Shown: positions 22,320-35,142, counted from the stretch's first letter. The stretch is 64,000 bases of DNA from Loripinus fragilis (GCA_964019695.1 OZ026515.1:41717994-41781993); one strand, 5' to 3'. Notes: generated by a model from the letters alone, not told the origin. Numbers and translations: made by a program.

Positions 22320-24310
22320 GTTTTTTTTCCATATTATTTGTATGGGAGAATAGTTCGTGGATCTCTGCAGGTGTTGAAAAAACTTTGGACTGAGGAAGAG
22401 GCTTTAAAAGTTTCAAACACCTTCCAGTGTGTGTTGGAGCTTCATGTCAGGATTGAAGAGATTTGCAAGATTGTCAGAGAACGTTTCCTTAATTTTCAGA
22501 GCATACACAAGCAACATTATGACAAATCTATGAGATGGAGAAGGCTCTAGAAAGGGCAAGGTATTTTTTACTCCTATGTACATCCCACAACAAGCTAATG
22601 TTTAGGTTGAAAGGTCCATATGTAGGTAGTCAACATGATGGACTACAGAGTTAAGGTTGATGGTATGGCTGGAACATTCCATATCAACCTATTGGGAAAA
22701 GTAAAAGAGAGGGATGATGCTGCAATCTAAGGTGTGACCAAGCTCAGGGATCGGTACAGTAGGTGACATGAAATTGCTGTACTTGGTGTATATGAAAGCA
22801 GACGAAACATATAAAGATGCGCAGATACCTGAGAGCTTTATAAAAGAGCAGTAATCAGATATGAAGAGACTGATTGAAGAGTTTAATGACATGTTATTGG
22901 AATGCTTGATGCAACTCAGTTCGCAGAATACAAGATAGAATTGATGAACAAGATTCCCATTCATGTTCACCCATTCCCAATACCCAATGCTAAGAGACAG
23001 ACGGCAGAGAAAGAATTTCTTGCCATGCTAGAGGTTGATGTCAGAAGGTAAGCTATTTCTGACTTAAACGCATCAATAGTACTTGTTAAAAAGAAGGATA
23101 GTGCAAATAATACTTGTGTTGACTTAAGACAGCTTAACCTTATGATCAAGATTCTATGTGAAATACTGAGGAAATCATTTCCAAGCAAGAAGAAGAAATA
23201 TCTTACTAAAAATGACCTCATCAAACTATTTTGGCAAAATGCCTATAGAAAAGAGTTCAAACCATCTGACAGCATTCTCAACAGCAGATGGTTGGTATAT
23301 TCTTTTAAAAATCCTTTTCGCTTAGTCAGTTCTAGGAGTATATATAACAGATTGATGAAAATGCTACTGCATGGATGCAATAATACAGGCAACTAAGTAG
23401 AAATCATCCTAGAATATATGAACATTTGGATGAACATCCTGTCACTCTGAGAGATGTTTTCAAAAGAGATAAAGATGCAGGATTGACTCTATAGTCTTCA
23501 AAGCGTCTGCCAGATTTTTGGAACACTGAATTTACAGGACATGTTGTAGGAAAGGGCATCTGCAGATGAAAGATGACAAGCTTGAAAAAAAGTAAAAAGT
23601 GCTGATAGCCAAAAGACCAGGCCTCGAGGTTATAAAATTTGAGTACAGTCGCAGACTCAAAATAAAGCACAATGAGTGGCTGCTTGCGGACACGTGTCCG
23701 CTAGCAGCCAATCATTGCGCTTTATCAGGTTCAGGCTCAGAATCAGGTTAATGCTTTCTTGAGACTGACTGCTTATTACAGTGGATTCCTCCTATCTTTT
23801 TTTCAGATGTTGCAATTCCCTTAATTAGGTTGATCAAGAAGGGTTGACCAAAACCGTTGTATGGCAGCATGCACATTCATTTAAGACCTGTAAGTGCATG
23901 CCCATCAAATCATCAATACTTTTACCTCTAGTCTTTAATAAACCATTTGTTTTACAGGCTGATACATCAGGTGTTGGGGCATGAATAAGTTCCCAATAGC
24001 ATACGGCAGTAAGAAGCTATTACCCAGAGAAAATACTTATTCTACCAAAGAGAGGAATGTTTGCCATTGTGTTTGACATCAGGAGGTTCCAGGAATACTC
24101 GTATGTTACAGACTATGTGCTGCAAACAGATCAGGAGCCATTGTCTTACATACAGAAGGGCAAGATACAGAGTGGCAGAATAATACAATATTTTTAGATT
24201 TTAAGCCGTCAAAGGCTCAGACAACGTTTGCATGGACTATTTGAGCCACCAGTAGACTTAATGGGCAAGTCACAAGCAGATATATTATGAGGTTTATAAA
24301 AACACAAAAG
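22320..24310 (+). pseudogene. Decayed Ty3/gypsy-type pol with integrase upstream of RT
   Basis: Reading left to right, with many stops and frameshifts: 22338-22690 resembles an integrase C-terminus (VLKKLWTEEEALKVSNTFQC, then the GPY-type SHNKLMFRLKGPYVGS and a TFHINLLGKV segment). 22860-23040 resembles the linker before RT (KRLIEEFNDMLLE, HVHPFPIPNAKRQ). 23070-23400 is RT (SIVLVKKKDSANNTCVDLRQ, YLTKNDLIKLFWQNAYRKEF). 23950-24200 is RNase H-like (PIAYGSKKLLPREN, VLQTDQEPLSYIQKGKIQSG). Standard Ty3/gypsy order is RT-RNaseH-integrase. Here the integrase end comes first at close spacing, as in Gmr1-like elements. No LTRs were identified, and the copy is inactive. Confidence 0.75.
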
Positions 24311-24465
24311 TATTTTCTGGAGAAGAGGTCTGCTGTCAAGATTGTCTGCAGTTTAACGCTTTCGTATGATGAGCTTATACTTCTTCACTAAAGGGGTGTT
24401 ATCGCTACGAATTTGTGCAGCTTCAACATATATTTAATGTAATTAGCTTGTTTCTGCTTAAAGGG

Positions 24466-24684
24466 TACTGTAAATTCGAAAATTTCGCGATGGTCTTATT
24501 TATGCGAAACTTCGCATATGCGGAGTTTCGCGAAAATAAAACTCTCGCAACATGGCGAGATCACTCTGTCATTTGCTGATATAAATAAACGATGGCCTGG
24601 TCGCAATTTTTTATCGTCGCAAGTATGTCTTTAAACGCTATTCGCGAAAATGAAATTCTCGCGAAAATTTCCGAATTCACAGTA
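24466..24684. repeat. MITE family 5 (TACTGTAAATTC), copy 1
   Basis: A 219-bp element with inverted ends TACTGTAAATTCGAAAATTT and CCGAATTCACAGTA, and inner palindromes of the type TTCGCATATGCGAA and CGCGAAAAT. A relative lies at 25767-25990. Probably TA-targeting. Confidence 0.85.
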
Positions 24685-25074
24685 TAAGTATAAGGGAAAA
24701 TCTTTAAAACATGCATAATTATATTGTAATTACTACCACATATGCAAAGCAATCGGAAAGCCATCAGATGAAAATTAAAGTGTTTTAACCTATTCATAAT
24801 TTAACATGTCTGGACGCATAAAATCGGACACATTTCGTCCAATTGATTGGATGGTGATTTTATACTTTTGATTAGCCAGAAATTATTCCTACTGCCCAGT
24901 AATAGACTCTAGGGTATGTAATGTTCTCATAGCACCAGACTCTGTTGACATGATTGATAATTAAAACTACAGTTCGACCTTGGTTTAAAAAAACTATTAC
25001 CAGCTTTGGTGTGGTCTTATATGGAATAAGATAGTTGAGGGACCTGTAGAGTTCAGCTAGATTGAAAAACATAT
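24685..25074. other. Noncoding stretch
   Basis: No gene or clear repeat between a family 5 and a family 1 MITE. Confidence 0.4.
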
Positions 25075-25311
25075 GAGCCGTGGCATGAGATTTCCAACAA
25101 TGTGGTATGTGCGACCAGCAAAGCCTCAGATCATCCTGCGCATATGCGCAGTCTGATCAGAGCCTTTGCTAGTCGCTTGAATAATCTATGAATGTTAAGC
25201 TACTTACCGAGCATCATTTGGAGTTTCTTAACTTAAAAGGATGCTGCAGAGGCTCGTCTGAGTCTACACTTGTCAAAATACCACATTGTTGGAAATCACA
25301 TGTCGCGGCTC
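25075..25311. repeat. MITE family 1, copy 3
   Basis: 237 bp, ends GAGCCGTGGCATGAGATTTC and ATCACATGTCGCGGCTC, with ATAT on both sides as the apparent 4-bp target-site duplication. Confidence 0.9.
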
Positions 25312-25766
25312 ATATGGTCTAAACCACCCATTTGATCATGCGTCATATGGCTTTTATAACGTTAAAGCCATACGCTGACATTTGCATACGTTATATCCAT
25401 GTTATGGAGTCATCTGATCTTAACAAAATGTAAAAATGTTGCAAATTTGAAATATCAAGTCATTATCACAGTCTTACACACAATGGATTTCATCCAAGGG
25501 ATTACAAATATTTTACTGTTCTTACACCTAAAGTTCTTATCATCCCTTTTGGCATGATCATCATTGTAATTAATGAGATCATTGTTATTATTCAATCTAT
25601 CATTATCATTATTATTGTATTTTTTTGAAGTGGTGCTTGTACAGTTCTTCAATTACTTTTATTCACACATGCATAGGAATAGTGTTTATTTGTTTGATTT
25701 AGACAGCACATTTTAGTCATATTGTGGCGGCCAGTTGTCCTGGTTAATCTTCTCCTAGGCGTACTA
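25312..25766. other. Noncoding stretch
   Basis: Contains an ATT/ATC-rich low-complexity run at about 25555-25625. The open frame across it is asparagine/aspartate-rich noise. Confidence 0.4.
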
Positions 25767-25990
25767 TACTGTAAATTCGGAAATTTTCATGAGAATTTTA
25801 TTTTCGTGAATCTTCGCATATGCATGCGAAGTTTAGTGAAAATAAAACCCTCGTGAAAATGGCAAAATCACTCTGTTGATTACTGATGTAGGTAAATCAT
25901 GCCGTAGTCGCGATTTTAACCGCCGCAAATATGTCTTTTAACGCTATTTGCGAAAATATAAAATCTCGCGAAATTTCATAATTTACTGTA
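25767..25990. repeat. MITE family 5, copy 2
   Basis: Starts TACTGTAAATTCGGAAATTT and ends TCATAATTTACTGTA. The same inner TTCGCATATGCATGCGAA and GCGAAAAT blocks as copy 1 appear, with more divergence. Confidence 0.8.
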
Positions 25991-28939
25991 TTCGTACATT
26001 CATGCCTTTGTAAGTATATGTGGCTGATAACTGTTCTACTTTAATCAGTGGCAGGGTGGTACTTAACCTTAACTGTGTAAAATGTTTGACCAAAAAAGTG
26101 TTCTGACTACTACAACCCAACTATGGCTATCCATATAACTCAGATTACTAACTCAACCCTCTCTGCTGAGAAAAAGAAACTGAATGTGTTCTAGCCGTTG
26201 TTTTTGTGTCATATGTCTCTTTCTAGCAGTGCCGTGTGTTCGACTGTAATTGTGGTATTTCCTGTCCATACTCAGTTCTTTTGTTTTCTTCTTTTATTTG
26301 TAAATTAACCATCTTGAGCTATATTAAAAGAGATAAATCGGTGATATACTTAATCTGGGAATTCCCATGCTAAACTTCCACTGTTTTTATGAAGAAAATG
26401 GTATGCTTGAAAGTATCATTATGTATAGAGTAAACCTACCCACCTCTAGCGAGTGTTGCAGATGCATGCATATCCCATCTTAACCCTTTCCATTTAGGAT
26501 ACCAGTTAACAGGTACTCTTTTTGATTTGGTTTGATTCTTTACGTCCCAGTCCCAACATCTCGGGTCATGTCAGGATAGCCAGTTCACCTAACCACACTT
26601 TGTTTCCTGGGCAGGCTTGACTAATCAGTTAACCAGTACTACGTGCACATACTTTCGCTTGAAATGTCTACAACCGGAAGGGAGGAGAATGGCTATAGAA
26701 ATTATTTCATGATCAATCTTCACGAAAGTAGGGTACGTTTGGCAAACAATAAAGGCCCAGCTGGTAAGGTGGCATTTCATGAGGGTCTTCGGGGACAGAA
26801 ATGCATTTTATAGAAAAAATGAGCGACAACCCCTTAATATAAAAAATGGACTTTGCAATACTTATTGCATTAATAGGTGTGGGATAATCCATCAGAATAA
26901 AAAGGGTTAAAAAGCTATTACAAATAAGGGACAACACATACTTTATAGGATCAAGCGTGCTGGAACATTCCATTGGCCTAACGAGACTTTACCAATCTGC
27001 TGCGGCTTTGACCTTGTTTGTTTGTTGGCGTCTCTGAATTAATACATCAATCAATGTCCTCCATGTTCCCGAGGATAAAAGGTTTAATCTTAAACTCGTC
27101 CGTCAGTCGATAGAAGCATTTATAAAACTGAATGTCAAGACTGCCAAGTTCCAAGAGCACCAACAATACCTTGCGTCATGACTGAGAAATATATAACTGC
27201 TAAATCTTACCCCTTAAACCGCCAATCACAACTAAAGCTGTCTGCTTTGTCGTCTTCAGGAATGCTTTAGTAGCTTGTTCAGAAAATGTATTTGTTTGAA
27301 TTGATTCGTTATGTCCCCGTCAACACAGTTTCAGTCATGTCGGAAGGGATTTTCCTGTGTTGAACCAGTACTTAGCAATTAGAAAATAAACAATGACCAA
27401 TAAAAAATAAAAGCAAATTTTATTGCGTGTGAACTTTCTGTTAAAAAAGGTTATTACATTTGGCGTGGTACTGTATCGTAGCCAATGACCCGTAAATTTC
27501 ATTTTGCATTTAAATGAATTGCAGATTGGTAGTTCTCTCAAATAAAAAAAATACTTTGTTTGGAAATATTTTTCTCAAATGTAATAAAGTCAAAATAATT
27601 TTAATAGCCTTCAATTGATTTTCTTAGTATACTTACATATAAGTTGAATAATGTTAGCACTAATCTGCAGGAGACGACTTAACAAGACGGCATTTACATG
27701 TAAATGATTTATGCAGGCGCATTAAGTGTCAACCCTTTACATGCTGGCAAATGTATCATTCTGTGTTGCCGTCTGATTTTTTTTTGTTTTCTTTCCAAAT
27801 TGACAAATCCTTTCAAAAATACTATCAGATTGTCAAACAGTTTGGATCCAGATCAGGCTTGATCTGTGAGTTTGGATCCAGATCAGGCCTGGTCTGGGTC
27901 CAAACTATTTTGAAATGTTATCAGCAGACGAAATTAGGCAATTAGCCCATTTAAGCCTAACATCCGCTTTCTGGGACATAGGCAAACAGTGGAGAACCAC
28001 TGTTTGCTTAAAATAGCTAAACTTGATACAGGCGAATTTTCAGCATTCTAGCTAGTCGCTGTAGCTGAACATTATGGTTTGAGTTCTATCTGGCCACATC
28101 CATCCCCGAAGACAGGGTTAACTATTATATACGAAGCCCATATAGCATATCGTCTTATAATGAAGGATGTATAAAGAAATTAACTCTTTAACCCATTTAA
28201 ACCGAATGGAATTTCCCACTTCTATCAAATGGGCCAGCCTATTTCTGTTTTAAGGGTTGTTGGGTGGTAGCTTTCATTTTTATTCAAATTTTGATAGAAC
28301 ATTCTGTAATATATACTATCCAAAGAAATAATAACAAGCGTTTTCTATTCATTTGACTTCGCGGTTGGGCTCACTGATCTGTGCCTTTCTTATTCGCATG
28401 CAGCAAAACTCCGTTTTTCTCGCATCACGCTGTCTATTTTATGTACTACACTCCTCTCCATTTTTTAAATTCAAATTTATTCAGGATACCAGCAAAGTAC
28501 ATGTAGAAAACAGCGCCGATCCTGATGTTTAAAGAAGCTCTAGCGACAAGGCGTATATTTTCCCTAGTTGACATGATTACAAAAGCTAAATTTTCAAATA
28601 GCCTTAATGATTTTAAAATTCGTCTGTTTGGGTAGTATAGTATGTATAGTTAGCATCAAAATACTTTTCAAAGCGATTCATCATTTACAACGCCTTGAAA
28701 ACTTGCGCTTTCTACTCCCACCCCTCATTTTACGTCTTTATATTGGGTGTCGTTTAGACAAGAATTTTAGTAAATCCATTATAGGTTTTCAAAAAGTAAA
28801 AGTACGGAATTATTAAGGATATAAATGCCTTCGTTTCCAAAATTTTGCAGTATTCCTTCTGCGCATGTGTACGAAATATACTTAAAATGTGATGTTTGTC
28901 ATTGAAAAGATGAAACTGGTGCCTTTCAGTTTGTTTTTA
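25991..28939. other. Noncoding with SINE tails and MITE fragments
   Basis: No supported gene. 26525-26650 and 27290-27375 resemble the SINE tail domain (TTTGATTCTTTACGTCCC, then AACCAGTAC). 27760-27960 is a degraded family 2 MITE in which TTTGGATCCAGATCAGG occurs twice in direct orientation. 28190-28300 is a fragment of the repeat at 2640-2878. Confidence 0.5.
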
Positions 28940-29048
28940 GATGCTCCCCCCCCCCCCCTAGACCCAAGATGCCCTTTGGACAATTAAACGTCATTATATA
29001 AATATACAACATGAGTAAAGGGCGTCTTGGGTCTAGGGGGAGAAAGGG
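28940..29048. repeat. Hairpin with CTAGACCCAAGA arms
   Basis: The left arm is a poly-C tract then CTAGACCCAAGATGCCCTTT. The right arm is AAAGGGCGTCTTGGGTCTAG then a G tract, separated by about 45 bp. Similar homopolymer-tipped hairpins lie at 50888 and 53576. Confidence 0.75.
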
Positions 29049-29620
29049 GTTGTATAAGCGAAAGAAGACATCGATCATCTGACAAAAATAGACCACTTTG
29101 CAAGATGGTCATTTTTATTGTACATCAACTGTATAAATATATATAATATACTCTATCGTGATAAATGTAGGGCGATTGTTTACCTTAGTTAAACGGTCTA
29201 TTTCCCACACATGTTACTGAATAGCGGGCTCATTTGCTGATCAAAATAAATTCTGATTTAAAACGAAGTAGATATATTACATGAATTTAGGAAACCCCGT
29301 TTTAAATATACGAACTAGCGGGCAATGGTACATAGACGGCTCGTCTATATGTATTTGTTGAGTGTGCCTAGTGTCTCCAGTCGTTATTTCAACAAAATAA
29401 AAGGAACGTCTTATTTAGGGAAATAGCCCGCCTTATCGCTAGAAATTCTTTGGATTTACATGATATGTCCAGGTTTACATTATGGCATAGTAAGGGTTAT
29501 TTCATAAACTCGGTCAAATATCATGTAATTGTTTTGGATAACAAAACAGTTTATAACAATGAGTTTATTGTTCCATGCTTTGGGATAATATCATGCTCAT
29601 TAGCATGATAAAAACATGTT
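29049..29620. other. Noncoding stretch
   Basis: AT-rich; no gene or repeat recognised. Confidence 0.4.
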
Positions 29621-29624
29621 TTAA

Positions 29625-31065
29625 GGTCACTACTGACACCAATAACCGTATCTCTTGCATGACTAAATGACTTCAATATTTTTACCGTAGCTGAGATAAA
29701 TGGAATTGGTATGCCGGATGCAATTATGATGAATTAAGTTATCTACATATTTCAGCAAGAGTTACTGCCCCTGATTATTATTTACCATTGTTTTATTAGG
29801 GAAAACTACAGTAAAGTGAGTAAAAGCTCAATAACTTGAAAACGTATTTTCTAAATCGGGTGGAAGTTGTTCCGACCATTACTATGTTTAACTGTAGATC
29901 AAAAGTTGCTTCAGCCACATTTTTTTTCAAACAGGAGCTATTGCCCCTTAATGCTAATATTTACATAGAAAATGTGTCGAAAATCCATTTTTCTTCAATA
30001 GCTTGCTAACTAAGGATCAGATTGAAGTTAAAGCATATAGAAGATAGTTGATTCGATACTACTTTACGTCTGCTAACTTAAATGATTAAAAAAATTGATT
30101 TAAATATAAGTTATTACCCTTGATTTTGCATTTTGAGGTGAAAAATCAATAAAATATGCAGTTTGAATGCCTCAGTGACCCCAAAATATTGAATGCATAT
30201 TTAATTTCCAAATATTTTGATATATTTCGATGACTTATGCAATTTTCTTTATATATCAATAACAGAAATGAGTGTTTGCAACTGTTCGAGCCATTTAGAA
30301 CTCTTTTATTGCGCCAGAGTAGAGAATCATTTAAAAAACGGGTGGGGTAACAATAAATATTTATTTGTCAAGAAAAACTTTCTTTTATTCGTTAATCTTC
30401 ACAAAATTAGTTTCTACACTTTCAGATAGCTTCAAAGCAGTAGTATAAACCCTTTTTGTTGGCTGAAAGTATATTTATTCCTCGTTATGCAATTAAAAAG
30501 TTACAAAATTGAAATTGTGCATAACAGGGGGTAGGGGTAATATCAAGAAATATCTCTCTTTCTAGACAGTGAAAATTGCTCAAATTCACACTGATTCAGC
30601 TTATGTAATGATGTTTCTGATTTACAAATTCCACAAAAAACTACTTTTCAGAATTGACAAAATATCTGAATATGTAGTAATCAAACGTAAAAATGACAAT
30701 ACTTTTGACTATTATTTTTAATGTGAAAATTGGTCAGTCAATACATAATGGCTAGATTTGCATCAATTCTGTATTTCAAGTAATCTTTAGTAGTTCTGCT
30801 AAAATTCACAATATGCCATCATCATCAGCTACCATATCATAGACCTGTTTAAATCTCACTTCGTCCCTAAACACTTTGGAGAAAAAGGGCGTATTATGCA
30901 TGTCTTTGAAGTGCTATAGCTCAACTATACTATTTTAAAAACGGTGACATCATTTTTTATTGTTTTATATTATCATTAATAATAAATTGAAATATCAAAT
31001 TACAGAAAATGAAGAACATCGATTTTTGGAGAAAAAAAATGCCTAGGAGTCAGTCAGTAGTGACC
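29625..31065. mobile_element. TTAA-flanked TIR element, 1.44 kb
   Basis: Bounded by TTAA on both sides (29621-29624 and 31066-31069) with inverted ends GGTCACTACTGAC and GTCAGTAGTGACC (13 bp). TTAA duplication is characteristic of piggyBac and Kolobok elements. There is no transposase-length frame, so it looks like a non-autonomous derivative. Confidence 0.75.
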
Positions 31066-31069
31066 TTAA

Positions 31070-31410
31070 TTAAGCAGGTAGAACAATCTTTATTTTTCAG
31101 TATTTAGCTTTTGTGTTCAGTTGAGTTGAACGTGTAAAACTTTTACAACGCCTGTGATCTAAGTCTTTGTACTTTACGGGTAGCTAATGAATGATCCACT
31201 ATTTCTTTATGAGGACAGCGAATGCTTATGCTCATGAGGCTTTTAAATGAGCGTATAACAGATAGAAAAATGCTTTTATAAGACTGAGAATCTGCGACTT
31301 TGCTCGTATCATCTGGCACATAAGTGTTTCTAAACTTCATAAAACATGTTTATCCTTCATAGAACATCAGACTTTAAAATACGATTAAAATCATCTTAAA
31401 ACACAGTACC
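31070..31410. other. Noncoding stretch
   Basis: No recognised gene. A 65-residue minus-strand frame (31143-31340) has no visible motif and is not called. Confidence 0.4.
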
Positions 31411-31860
31411 ATTTATCTATCCAGCCCGTTTGGCTGTCTGTCGTCAAAGTTATAGAGGTCAATTCCGAACAAAAATTAGGCTTCATGAAACATGTTTATC
31501 CGCTTTGAAATATCAGACTTTGAAATGCGATTTAAAGTTACACTAAAGCACTAAAATCATCTTTAACCACAGTGTCATAAAGCTATCCAAGTTGGTTCTG
31601 GCGGCCCGTTTGGCTGTCCGTCGTCAAAGTAATAGAGGTCAATTCCAATCAAAAATTTGGCTTTATTAAGCATGTTTATCCACTTTGAAATATCAGACTT
31701 TGAAATGCGATTCAAAGTTACACTAAAGCACTAAAATCATCTTTAAACACAGTGTCATTAAGCTATCCAAGTTGGTTCTGGCGGCCCGTTTGGCAGTCCG
31801 TCATCAAAATTATAGAGGTCAACTCCGAACAAAAACCGGGCTTCTTTCGTCCTTGCTATG
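31411..31860. repeat. 180-bp tandem triplication of the PhyH gene A 3' end
   Basis: The 3' end of the dioxygenase gene is repeated with a period of exactly 180 bp: TATAGAGGTC recurs at 31451 and 31811, with AATAGAGGTC at 31631. Each unit holds the last coding segment (minus strand, about FGVDLYNFDDG to PPEPTWIA) plus 3' flank. The middle unit still reads IGIDLYYFDDGQPNGPPEPT then WIAL and a stop. The leftmost unit has lost part of the block and has a premature stop. Only the rightmost unit is used by the open exon. Confidence 0.85.
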
Positions 31861-34649
31861 TCTGGCTGTGTTTCAATAGTCACAGATTTATTATTTTTCG
31901 ACCCGTATGGCTTGAATGTTTTGATTCCCTGAGAGGACCAGTGGCTTGTAGTCAATAATTCATCATACGCCTCACCCTTCTTCATCAGATCCCCTGGTTT
32001 GGCCCAGATGGCTGGCGTCATGGAGACGAAATTAACGAATCTCCATCTGTCATTGTGCGGTCGACTATACTCTGGTTTGCAATTATCATGAACTGTTCTT
32101 GAATCCCATAAAACCATGCCGCCCTTGGAGACGGGTACCTTGGTTTCAAAACATCCCCTTTTGTGGTACCACTGTTTCTGTGTTTTGTTGAGTTTGTACA
32201 ACTCCAGTTTTCTGGAGCTCTGGTCGGCTCGCGGGAAATGGTTAAAGAACTCCGTGTGGTACTTATGCGAGTGAGACAGCACACGAAAACAGTGATCAGT
32301 ATCTGTGGTGGCTTCGAGATAAATAGCACCCTGATAGGCATGGAGGCCCTGTCTCCGCACTGTTTGGTCTAGGTGAAACCAATTCTCTCCCTGCTTAGCA
32401 TAGTCTTCACTCTCTGCAATAAAATATATAGTATAGTGAACACTCACACTAACAATCCGTGTAAGTAAACACCAAAAGAGGTGGAAGCCAAGAGAGAGTT
32501 GGTTATTTGCTTTTTTGTTCTTGCTTCAACATGCAACCTGAAGCTGAAGTATGTACGCGTGTCTCTACCTCTTCGTGTCGTAGGTTGCTAAATTTTGCTA
32601 TATATGATTGTTGCTTTTCTTAGTCATATATGGACTTTTGTGTTCTTTATTATTTGTATGTTTGCTGTTGCTGGGTGTTTTTCATCTTTGCGGAGGAAAA
32701 ATTGTTTGTGTTAGTTCAGAAACTTTAGTATTGCTCGTTTCCCATGCTATACCCTTCCTTGTCGTATTCCTTTGTCATTTATTTAATATTTAAACAATAA
32801 CATGACCAAACAAACGAATAGACAGATGTTCCAGGCAAGGACCCGGATCAGCCTAGGAGGTTGTCCAATTGGTTTAGAGACTTTGCCGTCTGTTCAAGCG
32901 TAGTCATTCTTCGAACTACGAAGACTGGCCAGGCAGAGCTAATACCAAAGCTGAAATGATTTTTACTGGGTGCACGTTATTTTTTTATGCAGTAGTTCAT
33001 TTGAAGAATCAATTTAGAATATAATTTAAAAAACACATTGCATTTGATATTTTTTGTGTCAATTGATGCAAATTATTAATCATTTGTAGGTCAACTCTAA
33101 GTTGAGATGTGAGTACCTACCCCATTCAGGTGGCTTTGCTATAGCAATCGCATCAGCGCTAGATAGCAGTTTCTCTGTTTTCCAGATTTTTGCGAACACT
33201 GGCTTGGCCTTCAATCTAACCTTCCAGGTGGTACTGAAGTGACCAGTTCGGTAAGACTGAATCACAGAATTACGGCTAGACAATTTTATACCAGATTCGT
33301 CAAAAATGTCCATCCAGGATTTATACTCGCCGATATACCTGTCGCAATCCTCACTTGTGAGGACATTGGGGACCACGGAAAATCCTCTTTCTTGTAATTC
33401 GGATAGTGTTGTTTCACTGTAAAACGAAAAGACTAATTGTAAGCATGTGGATGACAAAACAATACAAGTCTTGTACCCAGCGCAAAATTAGATCGAACAG
33501 TGTCTTTCAGTGGCACCATGGGCCGTAAGTGCAATGCGAAGATTGATATGCAAGGCTGGTCTGAGTCTTCGATGAGAGCACACTGTAAAATAAGTGTGAC
33601 TTTATACCAAGATTAGTGGCAGCTGTTCAAACTGCATTTGATCATGTTATAATCATCTGATTATGTTGTAATCATTCAACTGCTTTAACCCTTAAAGTGC
33701 CACCTATAATTTGCAGCAGACGACAATTTAACGTGTTGCCGCTCTTTTCAAAAATAACAAATAAGGCATGATATTTCATGAGAATCGTCTGCTTGCAGAC
33801 GATTCTCATGTAATATCATACCTTATTTTTGTCGAAAATTGGGAAAGGTGTCGCAAAATTTGTCGTCTGCTGCAGTCGAAATTGGCGCTTTAAGGGCTAA
33901 AACCTAGATTCTATGTTCTGTTCAATTGTGATTCGGGGGGGGGGGTCTCGTTTTCACTCAGAATCATTAAAAAAAAGTTAGCCCATTATTCAATCTATTT
34001 TAATTTTGGCTAATTCATTAAAATAATTTCATTATTCTTTAAAAATTAAAATATCTTATAATTTTGTTTTGGACTCCTACATGTATTTGGATTATTTATT
34101 ACATTCTATAACTTATTATTCAGTATATTTTTTTTCTGCTATACATTAAACAAAATAATCATTCTTTATTTTTAGGACATTATTATCTGGGCCGCGACAC
34201 GAGAAATCCTGTCTTCGATGGTTAGCGAACAATAGAGGCGCAGACCAGCCTGCGCATACGCGCAGTCTAATCAGCGCCTTTGTTGTTCGCTTAACGTAAA
34301 GTATGTCTAGACATTCTACAGGCGGAATTTCAATGTTCTAGCTTGTCACTGTAGCTGAGCAGGCTATTTTTAACATCACTTTGTCGGAAACCCCGACGAC
34401 AGGTTTGTCACGACGCGGCCCACTATTATTCTTCTAATCATTTAATTTTTTTGCTATTTATTCTCCTATCTAACCATTTTTGTAAATGCCATTTTCAGTA
34501 ATCATTTCAAAAAAGACAATTATCCTTACACTATTCATTAAACCCCATCCAGACCCCTCATATAATGGTTGAATAAAATTATCTTACCAGTTAAAATCAA
34601 CTGGTGATGTGGCTTCGCCTCGGTCTTGGGTAGCTAAAGCGGTTGCCAT
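31758..34649 (-). CDS. PhyH-family Fe(II)/2OG dioxygenase, gene A (3 exons)
   Basis: The exons are 34588-34649 (ATG in good context, then 20 codons and 2 nt), 33121-33416 (296 nt) and 31758-32413 (stop TAA). The introns have GTAAGA and GTAGGT donors and TTTTACAG and TATTGCAG acceptors. Joined, they give 337 codons. Phytanoyl-CoA dioxygenase-like proteins use Fe(II) and 2-oxoglutarate to hydroxylate substrates. The visible metal ligands are H133 and D135 (WFHLDQ) and H228 (WDSRTVHDN), with R242 or R244 (DRWR) as candidate 2OG-binding arginine. There is no signal peptide, so it is probably intracellular. The substrate is unknown. It is a paralogue of the gene at 48067-49776. The first intron holds two MITEs, and a TIR element starts about 490 bp upstream of the ATG. 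The first-exon call rests on phase, donor quality and Kozak context. Confidence 0.85.
32414..33120 (-). other. Intron 2 of PhyH gene A
   Basis: A GT-AG intron on the minus strand, in phase 1 (the split codon gives E120). No repeat element stands out. Confidence 0.7.
33688..33900. repeat. MITE family 4 relative in PhyH gene A intron 1
   Basis: Ends AACCCTTAAAGTGCCAC and TTGGCGCTTTAAGGGCTAA, internal GCAGCAGACGACAA blocks, and a strong central palindrome ATGAGAATCGTCTGC and its complement. Noncoding. Confidence 0.75.
34189..34421. repeat. MITE (GGGCCGCGACACGAG) in PhyH gene A intron 1
   Basis: A 233-bp element with ends GGGCCGCGACACGAGAAATC and GTTTGTCACGACGCGGCCC. It shares the core CAGCCTGCGCATACGCGCAG with MITE family 1 but has different termini, so it is a related subfamily. 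No clear target-site duplication. Confidence 0.7.
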
Positions 34650-35142
34650 ATTGTCTTGTTGACAGTGGTGGTACATCGAGTTTACTGACCATACAATGTA
34701 GTGTATCACTATTAAAACGTTAAATTTGTTAAATTGGTCTATATTTGGATCTGAGTCGATCGTATTTTCAAAATTATTTAACAATGTCTTGCGAACAGGT
34801 ACCTTATGTTCGAAATTCAAAGACGCATATAAGCATACATGTATATTTGTGCACAGTCTAAGTGGACCTTGGATAACTGTATAGAGTGAAGAGCAGGTTT
34901 CCGTATACAACTTTAATTTCTACTGCACATGCTGATTTGGCTCCTCAGAATACCCTCAGAGTACATTTGAACCACGTTAAAGTTCAAAATGTTTTTTTTT
35001 CTTCTTCTTTTTCACCTTTGTCAGCAAACTCTGAGCGTTATTGCACAATAGCTTATACACACTTATACATGTATACTCGACATCAAAAGAAAATGGCAGA
35101 ACATAAAATAGTCAACACATAAATGATAGGGATCAAAATAAA
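34650..35142. other. Presumed 5' flank of PhyH gene A
   Basis: The sequence between the gene A start codon and the next mobile element. It should hold the 5' UTR and promoter, but I see no clear TATA box. There is no other gene. Confidence 0.4.
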
